Shown here: one piece after another, positions 54,026 to 64,000 of the stretch
How the letters are laid out: every line of letters begins with the position of its first letter
Numbering within the stretch: the stretch's first letter is position 1
Assembly (NCBI RefSeq): GCF_020382885.2
Contig: NC_058502.1
Span: 9,805,501 to 9,869,500 of the forward strand
Reading direction: 5' to 3'
From: Scatophagus argus
Lineage: Eukaryota > Chordata > Actinopteri > Scatophagidae
Length of the DNA stretch: 64,000 bases
Made by a program: the position numbers and the translations under genes
The notes under the pieces: generated by a model
What the model saw: only the letters and a program-made list of their open reading frames with translations
Database searches by the model: none
What the model was told of the DNA's origin: nothing

Positions 54026-57000
54026 CATCAGCACCGCTGAGCACATGTTATGTCTTTTTGGTTAAGTTTTAATCTGTTTGGTTACTGCTGGAGAACCTTT
54101 TTTGTTTATGATAGTGTCATAATGTGTTGTCTGTTGTTTTTGAGCAGGAACTTCTCTCTTTCTTTTACACATTATGCCTACTTTCCTCCTGCGCACTTCA
54201 AAGAAGCATTGCCCTGTATGTTTACCAGGTGTTTGACCAACGCACTGCTAACAAAAATCATGGGGTCACTGTCATATTATTTATTAGTCCCAAAGCTTAC
54301 CTTAGTAACTTAAGTTCACACAAGTTATGTAGTCATGGAGATGAATATACTGTAATGTATCCATTTAGTCATGTTCTCAAACCATGATTGATTGCTTCGC
54401 AGATGTTTTTTTAGAGGCAGGTGAAGCACATGCCAGGGCTGCTTGCTGAAGATTTTTATAGGTTTCTGTGGCAAAATGATAGCCATTCATCCCTGGCTTC
54501 TTTCCTACTGTCTGTGATAAGGGAATAAAAAGGATAAAGAGGAAATGTTTTAGTTCAGTAAACATGAAGGCTATGCATATTACTGATATAAAAGGTGCAA
54601 GAATATTAGCATTTTTGTTTAGCTAAATTGCCAACTTTGTTTTTTATTTTTGTTTTGTTGCAGGCATTCTCTACAGTATTAATATTACTGATATTAAAAC
54701 AGTAACTCTAATAAATAAACACAAATTAGATTTGCCCCTAAAATTTCAATATAAAATCAATTGACTCATTTTAGTTATATCCTTTAGAAACTGTGTTACA
54801 ACTAGCTAATAATATTTAGTAAATGATGGTAAAAAACCCACTGGAAGTGGTCAAGTAGCACCATGGAGCCATTTTCAGTATTTTTTCTAATCACCATGGA
54901 ACTTCCAGGGCAATTACATCCGTATTTGCACAAAATGAAAATTTTACAGATTTCACAATCTCGCCTTTTCAAAGCTGCTTGGTCAGTTCCACATCTCCAG
55001 CTTTCCTACAGTGTTGTGAGAGAACAGAAAGTTTATCAGTCACACTTCATGCAGAAAATACACACATTTTGCAACACTGCATAGACCTTATCATTTTCTA
55101 TTCACCAAGAGCGGTTTAGACCAGATGGAGGAAGTGTTTTTTGTTTTGTTTCGTTTATTTTTGTTTTTTTGCAGTTTTTTTTTTTTTGCAGTTTTTTTTT
55201 AGCCAACCACTGGGTTGACATCCTGCTCTTTAAGATGAAGAACCGCAGAACAGCAATGTTCCCATAATGTCAGATAACGTGGAGAAAGCATGCACTTTTT
55301 TATTTCATCAAGCAACCTAGGTAATGCGACTGCCTCACTTAGCCAAATTGCACATTGTAACAGATATATTTGCTTTGTTTTTCTTTTAACATTAGAACCT
55401 GTCTATGACCCCCTTCACTTTCAGTAACACCACTCACTCCATGTCTCTTTATGAGGTTGATATTTTGTCATTTTTCAGTAAGTTCCCAATTTTTAAACTT
55501 TATCGACCAAACACTCAGAAAATAATTTCACTTTGTGAGAATACTCTGATACAGGTGAAGGTCTTACATTCAAGAACAAAATGTATTTGAAGTATTTAAA
55601 TGTACCTGTTGGGCAGAATGGTCATTTTCAGAGGTTTGTATTATTGAAACATTATTACTGATGCTTATATGTAATGTTTAATGCAGTGTTTAATGTAACA
55701 ACTGGTGGAGATGGAGCACATTATCTTAATCAATAGCACAATGTCATCTTTTATAAACCGACCATGTCTTGTTTGTAAAATCTAGATGTGTGTTGTAAAT
55801 TCTAACTTCTGCTGTCACACATGAGTTCCCTATGGACCAAAGACCTTCATTAGTGCATTGACATGGACACTGGGACATAATGTGATCTTCAATTGCTGAT
55901 ACTCCCGACCAGATAATACAGTTCATGCAGTTGATATTTTGGTGTTTCTGCATGCTTGTGCTCCCTTTCACTTTGTTTATTTAATAAAATGTTCTTTTAA
56001 AAAAAAACATGTAATTGCATATTAAAAACATTAGGTAAATTAAGTCGAAAATCCATATCAGTGTCTTAGTTCAGACTGAAGGAGTGACACTGTTTAACAC
56101 AAGAGCAATCCTACAGTAATGAGGAAATAAGAGACTGCTGATCTCCGCTCTGCTTTGAGCCCTTTTACAAAGGTTCTGTAATGTGGTGAGTATTATTCAA
56201 ATGCTTTTATTGATTCAGTTGACATATTTTAAACTACATTTGTATGATATTGCTACCAGTTTCTGAAATATTTATCCTTAACATTTTGCAGACTGTGTGC
56301 TAAAATTGAAAAATATACATAAATAAGACCACAACCCAAGCTAAAATTAATCTAGCAACTAATCTAATTAGTCTAGCAGTAAATCCACCTTCGTGAAAGA
56401 TTTGATGTTCAGTGTTTGTTAAAACTGTTTTTAGGCATGTTTAGTCTAACCAGGCTGTTCTAAATGGGTTGTACTTAAAATTGGAAATTTATCTCAGTAT
56501 ATCCCAAATTAATTAATATAATTTTTATTACAAACTGAACATTAGAACCTATGTGAAGAAGGATTACTACAGGACTAGTGGATTAAACATGATGTTCATG
56601 ATGTATCTGAGGGTATTGTGCTGACTTACTGCTTAGCATCAATGATCTCAAAGAACTTATTTACATTAGATGGCCTGAATAAAACTATATTGACTTTTCC
56701 CTATAAATGGTCAGACTAAACCAGTTTTGGGCTGCTAGTACCAGAAAATGAGCCAGCATGGCAAGTGTTGGATTTAAAGGATATTGTTGAGTTGTTGATC
56801 CTATGCACACTGATGAATCCATCTAAGTCCTTGAAAGCAAAAGAGTGGAGCTCAGACAGAGGTACCAGGAGTTTCTCCCTGGTGTCAGACTCCTACCTAA
56901 GCACCATTATCTTGAGCACTATCCTCAGACGATAAGGTGTTGTGGCCCCCTTGTTGCCCTGTGGACAATGCGATTCAAAGCCAAGCAGTGAGTGAGTGGT

Positions 57001-57600
57001 GAGTATAATTATTAAGTTTCAGAACTTTTAAGTTAGTACTTTTATTTTTTAATATTTTTTGAGCTCTAAAGCTTCCCATCTCATACTTAAGTATTGATTT
57101 TTAAGTTTCTGAAATGCACTTGAGCACATTGTGAAGTCTCACAATTTTCTGAAAAACTAGTTATTTTTAGCTGGTCATGAAAGACTGTCACAATAAATGT
57201 GACTAAACACATGGAGTGTAAGAAAGGGATGGAAAGGGAAAGTGTACAGGATAAATAATCACTTTTATTACATACCTGCAATACTAAACACTACCAGCCA
57301 TAACAGAGACAAGACACTTAGCAGATGGAGTGAAGCTGGGCCAACAGGTATCCTGTATCACTTGGATCTGATTAGAACACTGCTTAAGGAGGAGTCAGGC
57401 TAAGGGCTGCATTCACCACCACTACATCATACTATTCACCCATAAGGGAACATGTCTCACTATATATGCTATGCTGTTCTTTTTAATTCCATTAACCAGT
57501 GCATCCAGTCTACAGTGAATTATGTTCTGAAAGTACACTGTCGTTGCCTAGATATTTATAAACTTTATGAAAATAACCAATGTAAGTCAACTTCCCTACA
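54026..57600. other. Intergenic sequence between Ig genes A and B
   Basis: It starts with the gene A 3' UTR, which has an AATAAA at 54524-54529. The rest is AT-rich with a T-rich low-complexity stretch at about 55137-55200. I saw no further Ig exon, RNA gene or clear transposon. The short open frames are unsupported. Confidence 0.5.
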
Positions 57601-57687
57601 GTGAGAGGAAATTATTGCAATTTGGAAAACTAGGAAGTACTCTTAAACTACTCTATTTGGTGTTGTTTTCTCTGCTCACTCAGAGAC
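57601..57687 (+). promoter_or_regulatory. Proximal promoter of Ig gene B
   Basis: TAGGAAGTAC at 57631-57640 puts an Ets/PU.1-type GGAAGT about 55 bases upstream of the start codon, similar to its place in genes A and C. The AAATTTTAAC block shared by A and C is not evident here. Confidence 0.35.
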
Positions 57688-60486
57688 ATGGCTGTTCAGC
57701 TCAGCTTTCTTATCCTCACTGGACTTACAGGTCAGTCACAAGAATCATTTTATAATTGTGTCTATGTCTTATGCTTCTAAAGGTCCTGTCAGAAGACAAT
57801 ATCCTCCACATTTTATTTCATAGATTTTGACGACTAGAATGAGCTAGTATGTGAAACAACAGTATGAACATCTACAACAGGCAGGTCTATAGAGGAATAA
57901 TATTTTGAATGTATTTGTTGAAATGTTGTATTTGTTCTTGTTACAGGAATTCACAGTATAACTACAGTCAGTGAAGTGTCGGTGAAAGCTGGAGATTTAA
58001 TCTCTATCCCATGTCTCTATGACTCACAATACAGAGACAACGTGAAATACTTGTGTAAAGGATATTACTATAACTACTGCTCATATGCGATTAGAACAAA
58101 CCAACCAAATTCAGAAAAGTTTTCAATCTCTGATGACAAAACCCGAAGAATTTTCACTGTGACTATGAGAAACTGGACGAATCAGGGGAGTGATTACTGG
58201 TGTGCTGTGGAGGTTAATGGACGGCCAGATGTCAGAAAATATTTTCACCTGTCAGTCACCGGAGGTAAGAGCCTTTAAAGCATCTTTATTTAAATCCCTA
58301 GTGGAGAATGTATCAGTTTGTAGGAAAATCACTGAGGGTATCAGTATTTGATATGAAACGGCTTGTGATCGGAGGGTCACCAGTTCAATTCCCCCACCGG
58401 ATGGACAGGAAAAATTTGGGTGTGGTTGCCGGCTGAGGTGCCCTTGAGCAAGGCACTTAACCCCCCAATATGCTCCCCGGGCGCTTGATGCTGCCCACTA
58501 CTGTGTGTTTCACTGCATGTAATTTGTAGGGTGTTGCATGTGTGTTCGACTAAGGATAGGTCAAATGCAGAAGTCAAATTCAGTATGTGTGTATGTAAAA
58601 ATATATATACTGCCAATAAAGCTGATTCTTCTTCTTCTTCGTGACTTGCATAGCCCTAATGCGTTAACGCGTTAGCGTTTGACTTCCCTACTATTGTTAT
58701 CAGGTTACCCAGAATTTTGTGTTGAAATTCTTTCCGTTAAGGTTCGCCCAGTCTTTATGTGGATCGTCAAGAGATTACAGGATTTAATGGAGAAAACATA
58801 ACAATCAGTTGTTACCATCACAACCCTGGCGAAATGAAGTGGTGCAGGCTGGGCAGTTCCTGTGTGACGGGGTCATCTGGATCAATAGATGGAACAACAG
58901 TAACCATCAATGCAAGCATCTCAAATGTTTTCACTGTGACTATGAGTGGACTGAGGACACAGAGCAGCGGCTGGTATATGTGTGTCAAAGGAGACTTACA
59001 GATGCCAGTGCATTTAACTGTCAGTGAGCGACCAACGACCAGTAAGTACTATAAATAATTATACAATCTAAATATGACATATATTTTATAACAGTAATTA
59101 TTTGTCAAGTGCAGTCATCTGTAAGTTTTACTTAATATAGATGAGATATTAGGATGCATTGTTGTCTGTATTACTTTAGTAGTCATTGTATTACATTCAC
59201 AATTTCAGTAGCAGACAATTTAACCGCCTCATCACCCAGTCCCGAGGCCGTGAAACACTCCTTTGGTTTAGCGAGCTTCATCATCCCTTTGAGTCTGCTG
59301 GCCCTTGCTCTAGTGGTGATCATGTTCACCTGGTTTAACTTAAAAAGACACAGTAAGTCGTTGCTAAAATTTGATGAATATTATTCATGCCAGAACTGTT
59401 TATAAATATTTATAATTAAATTGTAAACTACTCTGCATATTTCATTTTAGATCAAACCAAAAAAGAATCATCAGCTACCACGACAGTAAGATGCTAATTC
59501 ATTTTCTAGTCCAAAGAAGGAGGGGTGTCATTATGACCACTGGCTCAACTTGTCACTGCAGTTATGAAATAATGTCATAACCTGGTAGAGGGCAGCACGG
59601 TGGTGCAGTGGTTAGCACTGTCGCCTCATAGCAAGAGGGTTCCAGGTTCAAATCTGGTCTGGGCCCTTCTGTGTGAAGTTTACATGTTCTCTCTGTGCCT
59701 GCGTGGATTTTCTCTGGGTTCTCTGGCTTCCTCCCACAATCCCAAAAAACATGCACATTAGGTTAATTGGCTACTCTACACTGCCCATAGGTGTGAGTGT
59801 GTGGCTGTCTGTCTTTGTGTGTCAGTCAGAGTGTACCAGTGCAGGGTGTACCCAAGCCCGAGCTCCCTGCGACCCTGACGAATAAGAGATATAGAAAATG
59901 AATGAATGAATGAATGCCTGGTAGAGTCTAGTAAAACATAAATATCGCATTTATGTAAAAGATATTTGGTTTGCTTTTTCATCAGGCTGAAGAGGAAGTA
60001 ACATACAGTGATGTTCAGCATGTGAGAAAAACTTCCAGCAAGGTAATCCATAACTTGTATTACTCAGTATAATTTCACTGTAAGACCCATGAGTGCACTC
60101 AAATTGAATTTAATATTATAGTAGTATTATTATTAGTAGTAGTAGTACACACTTGTAACTGAGCAAAGCAGCGAGCAAACAAAACAGAAACTGTTCAACT
60201 GTTCTCTGTATGTCTGTGTTCTCTTGCTGTTCATTCAGAGGTCAGGTCTTGATATAAAGAGCAATGTGGACATCATGTACAGCTCTGTGATTACTGCACA
60301 AGTACCAACTGTACAAATGGTAAATGTTAAGAGAAGCCAGCCTCATACTGTTTCTCAGCGTGAAGCTTCTTTCATCTTACTAAATATAGAATTTATCTTC
60401 CTTCCTAATTGTCATTTTTTTCTTCTGTTTGCCAACAGGTTGACGCTGAGAATGTAACATATAGCGCATTGGTTCAGGCAGAATAG
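57688..60486 (+). CDS. CD300/pIgR-like receptor B: two V-type Ig domains, TM, three ITIMs
   Basis: Predicted type I inhibitory receptor, 341 aa, from eight exons: 57688-57730, 57947-58264, 58742-59041, 59209-59352, 59451-59485, 59986-60042, 60239-60319, 60439-60486. The leader (MAVQLSFLILTGLT) and both Ig domains with the extra disulfide match gene A. One 144-nt exon encodes a short stalk and the TM (about 242-262), where gene A uses two exons. The tail has three good ITIM-like sites: VTYSDV (Tyr287), IMYSSV (Tyr313) and VTYSAL (Tyr334), suited to SHP phosphatase docking. The first codons and the TAG stop are fixed by the leader and final ITIM exon. Two SINEs sit in its introns. AATAAA signals at 60637 and 60642 follow. 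Expression and ligand are unknown. Confidence 0.9.
58350..58640 (+). mobile_element. tRNA-derived SINE, (TTC)n-tailed
   Basis: It starts with a tRNA-like head (CTTGTGATCGGAGGGTCACC, then B-box-like AGTTCAATTCC). The body includes GCCCTTGAGCAAGGCACTTA and CTCCCCGGGCGC, typical of a common fish SINE type, and it ends in AATAAAGCTGATTC and a TTC repeat. It lies in the domain 1-domain 2 intron of gene B and explains why that intron is 477 bp, against 133 bp in A and 92 bp in C. The exact ends and target duplication were not resolved. Confidence 0.7.
59581..59926 (+). mobile_element. DANA/Mermaid-like SINE with 10-bp target-site duplication
   Basis: The head GCACGGTGGTGCAGTGGTTA with CTGTCGCCTCA, then TTTACATGTTCTC and GGCTTCCTCCCACAATCC, matches the DANA/Mermaid (V-SINE) type of fish SINE. 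The tail is a (GAAT)n repeat. The direct repeat CCTGGTAGAG flanks it at 59581-59590 and 59917-59926, so the element itself is 59591-59916. It lies in intron 5 of gene B. The minus-strand open frame across it is not a gene. Confidence 0.85.
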
Positions 60487-62880
60487 AATGAGAGACAATA
60501 ACTGTCTCTGAAAAGAGGCTGTTCAAAGTTAATGTGAGCTTGTTTGGAATGAAATACGACTGAAACAAACAAATATGTTGGTTACATTGTGGAGTTAAAA
60601 AAAATTAGATGATGACATGACACAGATGAAGAAAGAAATAAAATAAAGAAAGTATGAATTTGTTTTTATATCAAACCAGATACTGTCCTGATGCCACCTT
60701 GGTTTTGTTGTTCTTTGCTTTAGCAATAAAACCTAATCTACACTGAACTCTGAGATGACTCGTCGCATTTATGAAATTGCACCGAAGATCATATGTGGAA
60801 GAAAACCTAAACTCTCTGGCCCAAACTAGGTTTTTTCAAATTCCACATCACTAACATATTGGTGACAGAAAGACTTGACCGACATTTTTTCCATTGGTTT
60901 TGCAGATGTTGCTACTGCTGTAAGTGAGTACTTCTAGAGGTGTTCTTTTGAAATTTTGGGTCTACTGACTTTACACCCAGTATACATTACATGTACATTT
61001 TTTTGCAGTGATTTTCCAGCTACTTTGAAATTGTAGCTGCTTAAGCTGAAAGCTACTCTTCACTGGAAGTAGTTATTGTAAAAAAAAATCCTGCTGAAAG
61101 CAGCAAGATATAGCAAACATCTCATAATATGTAACATAAAACATTAAAGCTATTTTAGGAAACAGTTATAGCTGGGTATGATAATGCATTTTATTTAGTG
61201 CATGTATTACCACATGAAATAAATTGATAAATGCAGCACGTCACTCTTTAAAGCATCTATTTATTTGACTTAGTGTCATAGGCTCCACAATCGCCTTTCA
61301 CAAGACTTTTTTTTAAAAGCTAAACAATAAGATAGATATAAGAAAACAAGGCATTACTGGTGTGTGCTCACTACTGCAAATGATGCTGAGTCACAGCACT
61401 GTGTTTTTGGCTTACTTAACACCAACCATACCTTATGTGATTACATTTGACCAATCAACATTTAGTCATTGATAAATACAGTTTATGAGGTCGGGTTGAT
61501 TGTGGTGATACAGCCCAACTGGTAGGCCAAGCTAGGACAAGTTAACAGGGCAGCAGCAGGCTAAGTTAGGTCTCTGAGCCAGCACATTGCAAAGCAACTG
61601 TGTCCAATTGTGTGCAAAGAGCCAGAAGGACCTACAGTTAGGTCCGTATAAATTGGATATATTGATGGTGTACAGAGGCCAAAAGCCAAAAAACTTAGAC
61701 TTGTTCAAATATATACGGACCTAACCATTTCTTTGTAAGTACTTTTTTATGAGCATGTTAATAAAAACACCTTAAATTAGAATGTTTCTATAACTTTCAT
61801 ATTGCCATATGCTTTGCTTTGGGCCACTCACTTGGCCCACACTGTATTTTCACAGTATATCATGACCTGTTGTGAACTATTGCTTAAGTAAGCAAGACAA
61901 CGTGAATGTTGCAACAGGATGTCTTTTCCTTGTCGATTGTAACTGTAGCCTAAGTTAGATAAATATACACTAAAATACCCTGTTTAGGATATAATTTATA
62001 AAGATACACAGGTTTGGCCATGTTTAATGTTAGCTGACACTACTTATTTTCATAGAATCATCTTAAAAATAGCAGAAAATCTCACAAAAACATTGAAATA
62101 GTAATAAACACAATGAATACTGATCAATATCATCTATGGCTGAGGAACTCCATATTGTTCAGGCAGATTAATGGAGAATGCAAAGCTCCTCGGTACTGGG
62201 CATGGTGTCAATCTCTTTCTAAAAGTCAGGGGAATTAAATTGGTGGTGTCAGTACTTTAATATGACCACTAGATGATGACAAAAGCAACAGACTCCACAC
62301 ATTTCCACCATACTGATTCAGAGTCCAAGAGACAAGTGTGGCTCCTGAAGCATACATGAGAACTTGGCTGAGGTTACTGCTGATCTAAAAGTCATGGTCG
62401 AAACAAAACAAAAAAAAAAAACAAAACTGAAATGAATTGTAGGTTTACATTATTTTCTTAAAAGATGAAATGAAATTAGACACACACACAAACCTCATCA
62501 TGCTCATGTCCATCTTGTTTAACATATTCATTGCATATAGCTGAAATGACACTTTCCTGATGTCATTTTTTTGTCTGTTTTCATGTCTTCTCTTTGCTTT
62601 TAATTAATACAGAAATGATAACATTCATGATGGATATCGTGCAAGTCTCTTAAAACACTATTACATTCTTAGATAGACAGTGTTTAATAAGTTCACCGAC
62701 AACATGAATCCTGGTTTCACTCATGTGTGTATTAAGCCTCACAGTCTAATTAGGACTTAAGTTTTTGGAATGTTTAAGAACTTAGACTGTTATTTTTTCT
62801 CTCTGTTATAACTCATTTATTTTTCAATATATGCATCTTCCTATCTGCTTATGCATTTTGTAAATTGTTGTAATTGAAGG
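60487..62880. other. Intergenic sequence between Ig genes B and C
   Basis: The gene B 3' UTR ends near the AATAAA pair at 60637-60647. Beyond it the sequence is AT-rich, with one short inverted-repeat element at 61637-61725 and an A-rich run near 62405-62425. No exon is supported. Confidence 0.5.
61637..61725. mobile_element. Short inverted-repeat element (MITE remnant)
   Basis: The left arm GTTAGGTCCGTATAAATTGG and the reverse complement of the right arm GTTAGGTCCGTATATATTTG agree over about 20 bases with few mismatches, around a 47-base centre. The GTTAGGTCC.TA end is one I recall from a common teleost transposon family. This copy is internally deleted. Confidence 0.7.
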
Positions 62881-62914
62881 ATAAAAGAACAAACTTCCTG
62901 TGTCCTTCTTTAAG

Positions 62915-63043
62915 AAAAAAGGAGAAATTTTAACTGTTGCATTTGCATATTGAAGAACAGGAAGTGAAAAATCACAACACCAGCCACACAGCCAACAACC
63001 AACCAACACCTTGGTCAACATAGTGCCATCTTACTCTGTCAAC
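62915..63043 (+). promoter_or_regulatory. Proximal promoter of Ig gene C
   Basis: It contains GAGAAATTTTAACTGTTG, an octamer ATTTGCAT at 62941-62948 and AGGAAGTG at 62959-62966, all within about 130 bases of the start codon. The first and last elements are shared with gene A in the same order. The octamer is specific to C. Octamer plus Ets sites would suit leukocyte expression. Confidence 0.5.
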
Positions 63044-64000
63044 ATGACTGTTCAACTCAGCTTTCTGCTTATCCTCACTGGTGAGTGGCAAAGCCCATGT
63101 TACAATTTGTATATATGATGATTTTTTTATGTTTGTAATGATTATGGCAAATGCTGATTTATATTATTATTTAAAAGTCAGTTGGATAAGCAATACCTGT
63201 TTTATATAGTATGAAACATGTGAAACAACAGCTAATATGAATGCCTATATTAGCAACTCAGACGAGGAAAGATTATTGCTAGTGACAATGGCCATTCAAA
63301 TGCTGTATTTCTTGTTTTTGCAGGAATTCACAGTATAACTACAGTCAGTGACGTGTCAGTGAAGGCTGGAGATTCCATCTCTATCCCATGTCTGTATGAC
63401 TCACAATACAGAGACAATGTGAAATACTTATGTAAAGGATATTATTGGTTCTCCTGCTCACTTACAGTTAAAGCAAACCAACAAAATTCTGAAAAGTTTT
63501 CAATCTCTGATGACAAAACCCAAAGAATCTTCACTGTGACTATAAAAAATCTGACAGATCAGGACAGTGATTACTGGTGTGCTGTGGACGTTACTGGAGC
63601 TTTAGATGTTTTAAATTATTTTCACCTGTCAGTCACTGGTGGTAAGAGCCTTTAAAGCATCTTTGTTTTAACTCTTTGTGAAATTATAACAATTTGGAGG
63701 AAAGGGAGGATCTTGACATTGTTTTCCATTAAGGTTCACCCGGTCTTTATGTGGATCGTCAAGAGATTACAGGAGTTATTGTAGAAAACATAACAATCAA
63801 TTGTTACCATCACAACCCTGGAGAAATGAAGTGGTGCAGGCGGGGCAGCTCCTGTGTGACGGGGTCATCTGGATCAATAGATGGAACAACAGTGGCCATC
63901 AATGCAAGCATCTCAAATGTTTTCACTGTGACTATGAGTGGACTGAGGACACAGAGCCGCGGCTGGTATATGTGTGTCAAAGGAGACTTTCAGATGCCAG
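63044..64000 (+). CDS. CD300/pIgR-like receptor C, 5' part only
   Basis: Third intact-looking unit of the cluster, cut by the window end. Visible exons: leader 63044-63080 (MTVQLSFLLILT), domain 1 63324-63641 and domain 2 from 63734. By comparison with A and B, domain 2 should end about 33 bases past the edge. Domain 1 keeps the core and extra cysteines (YLCKGYYWFSC, DYWCAV) but differs from A and B in the loop regions. Domain 2 carries KWCRRGSSC and ends with GDFQMP at the edge. No stop or frameshift was seen. Whether it has a TM segment and ITIMs cannot be judged. Family and likely role as for genes A and B. Confidence 0.85.

Noticed and set aside
59562-59756. Minus-strand frame across gene B intron 5
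   Set aside because: It lies inside the DANA/Mermaid-like SINE and is antisense to it.
51283-60486. Idea that the Ig genes are NITRs or the polymeric Ig receptor itself
   Set aside because: No joining-like motif of NITRs is present, and both domains have the CD300/pIgR extra cysteine pair. A transporting pIgR would not be expected to have two or three ITIM-like tyrosines. CD300/pIgR-like receptor is the safest name.

Overview
This is vertebrate nuclear DNA, almost certainly from a percomorph-type teleost fish. Genes are split into short exons with GT-AG introns. Non-coding DNA is AT-rich, with CA/GT microsatellites, a DANA/Mermaid-like SINE, a second tRNA-type SINE, short inverted-repeat elements and a decayed LINE. 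The proteins align residue by residue with remembered vertebrate families. No prokaryotic, viral or CRISPR feature was seen.

Left block (1-32.6 kb, minus strand): the first eight coding exons of pcsk2 (prohormone convertase 2; start codon at 17199, running off the left edge), then about 14.5 kb with no recognisable gene, then a complete four-exon otor (otoraplin, 129 aa). otor lies upstream of pcsk2 in the same orientation, as on human 20p12.

Middle block (34.3-48.3 kb): a complete 12-exon gtpbp2 (609 aa, plus strand) facing tail-to-tail with a complete 10-exon polh (DNA polymerase eta, 739 aa, minus strand). This repeats the human 6p21 GTPBP2/POLH arrangement. Intron 6 of gtpbp2 carries two tRNA-Leu(CAG) genes in opposite orientations. 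The 1.8 kb between otor and gtpbp2 joins two blocks that are on different human chromosomes.

Right block (49.5-64 kb, plus strand): a tandem cluster of CD300/pIgR-like immune receptors. It has a decayed unit (about 49.58-50.28 kb), complete gene A (51283-54025, 359 aa), complete gene B (57688-60486, 341 aa) and gene C (from 63044, cut by the right edge). Each has a leader exon and two V-type Ig domains with an extra disulfide. A and B also have a transmembrane segment and a tail with two or three ITIM-like tyrosines, so they are probably inhibitory leukocyte receptors. Differences between copies lie mainly in the CDR-like loops of domain 1, while domain 2 is almost unchanged.

The genes do not form one pathway: peptide hormone processing (pcsk2), inner ear/cartilage secretion (otor), ribosome rescue (gtpbp2), translesion synthesis (polh) and immune recognition (Ig cluster). 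I found no clearly new molecular system. The best leads are the Ig cluster with its split pattern of variation, and the inverted tRNA-Leu pair inside gtpbp2. Exon borders were derived by hand from reading frame, splice sites and remembered family sequences; no alignment or RNA data were available.
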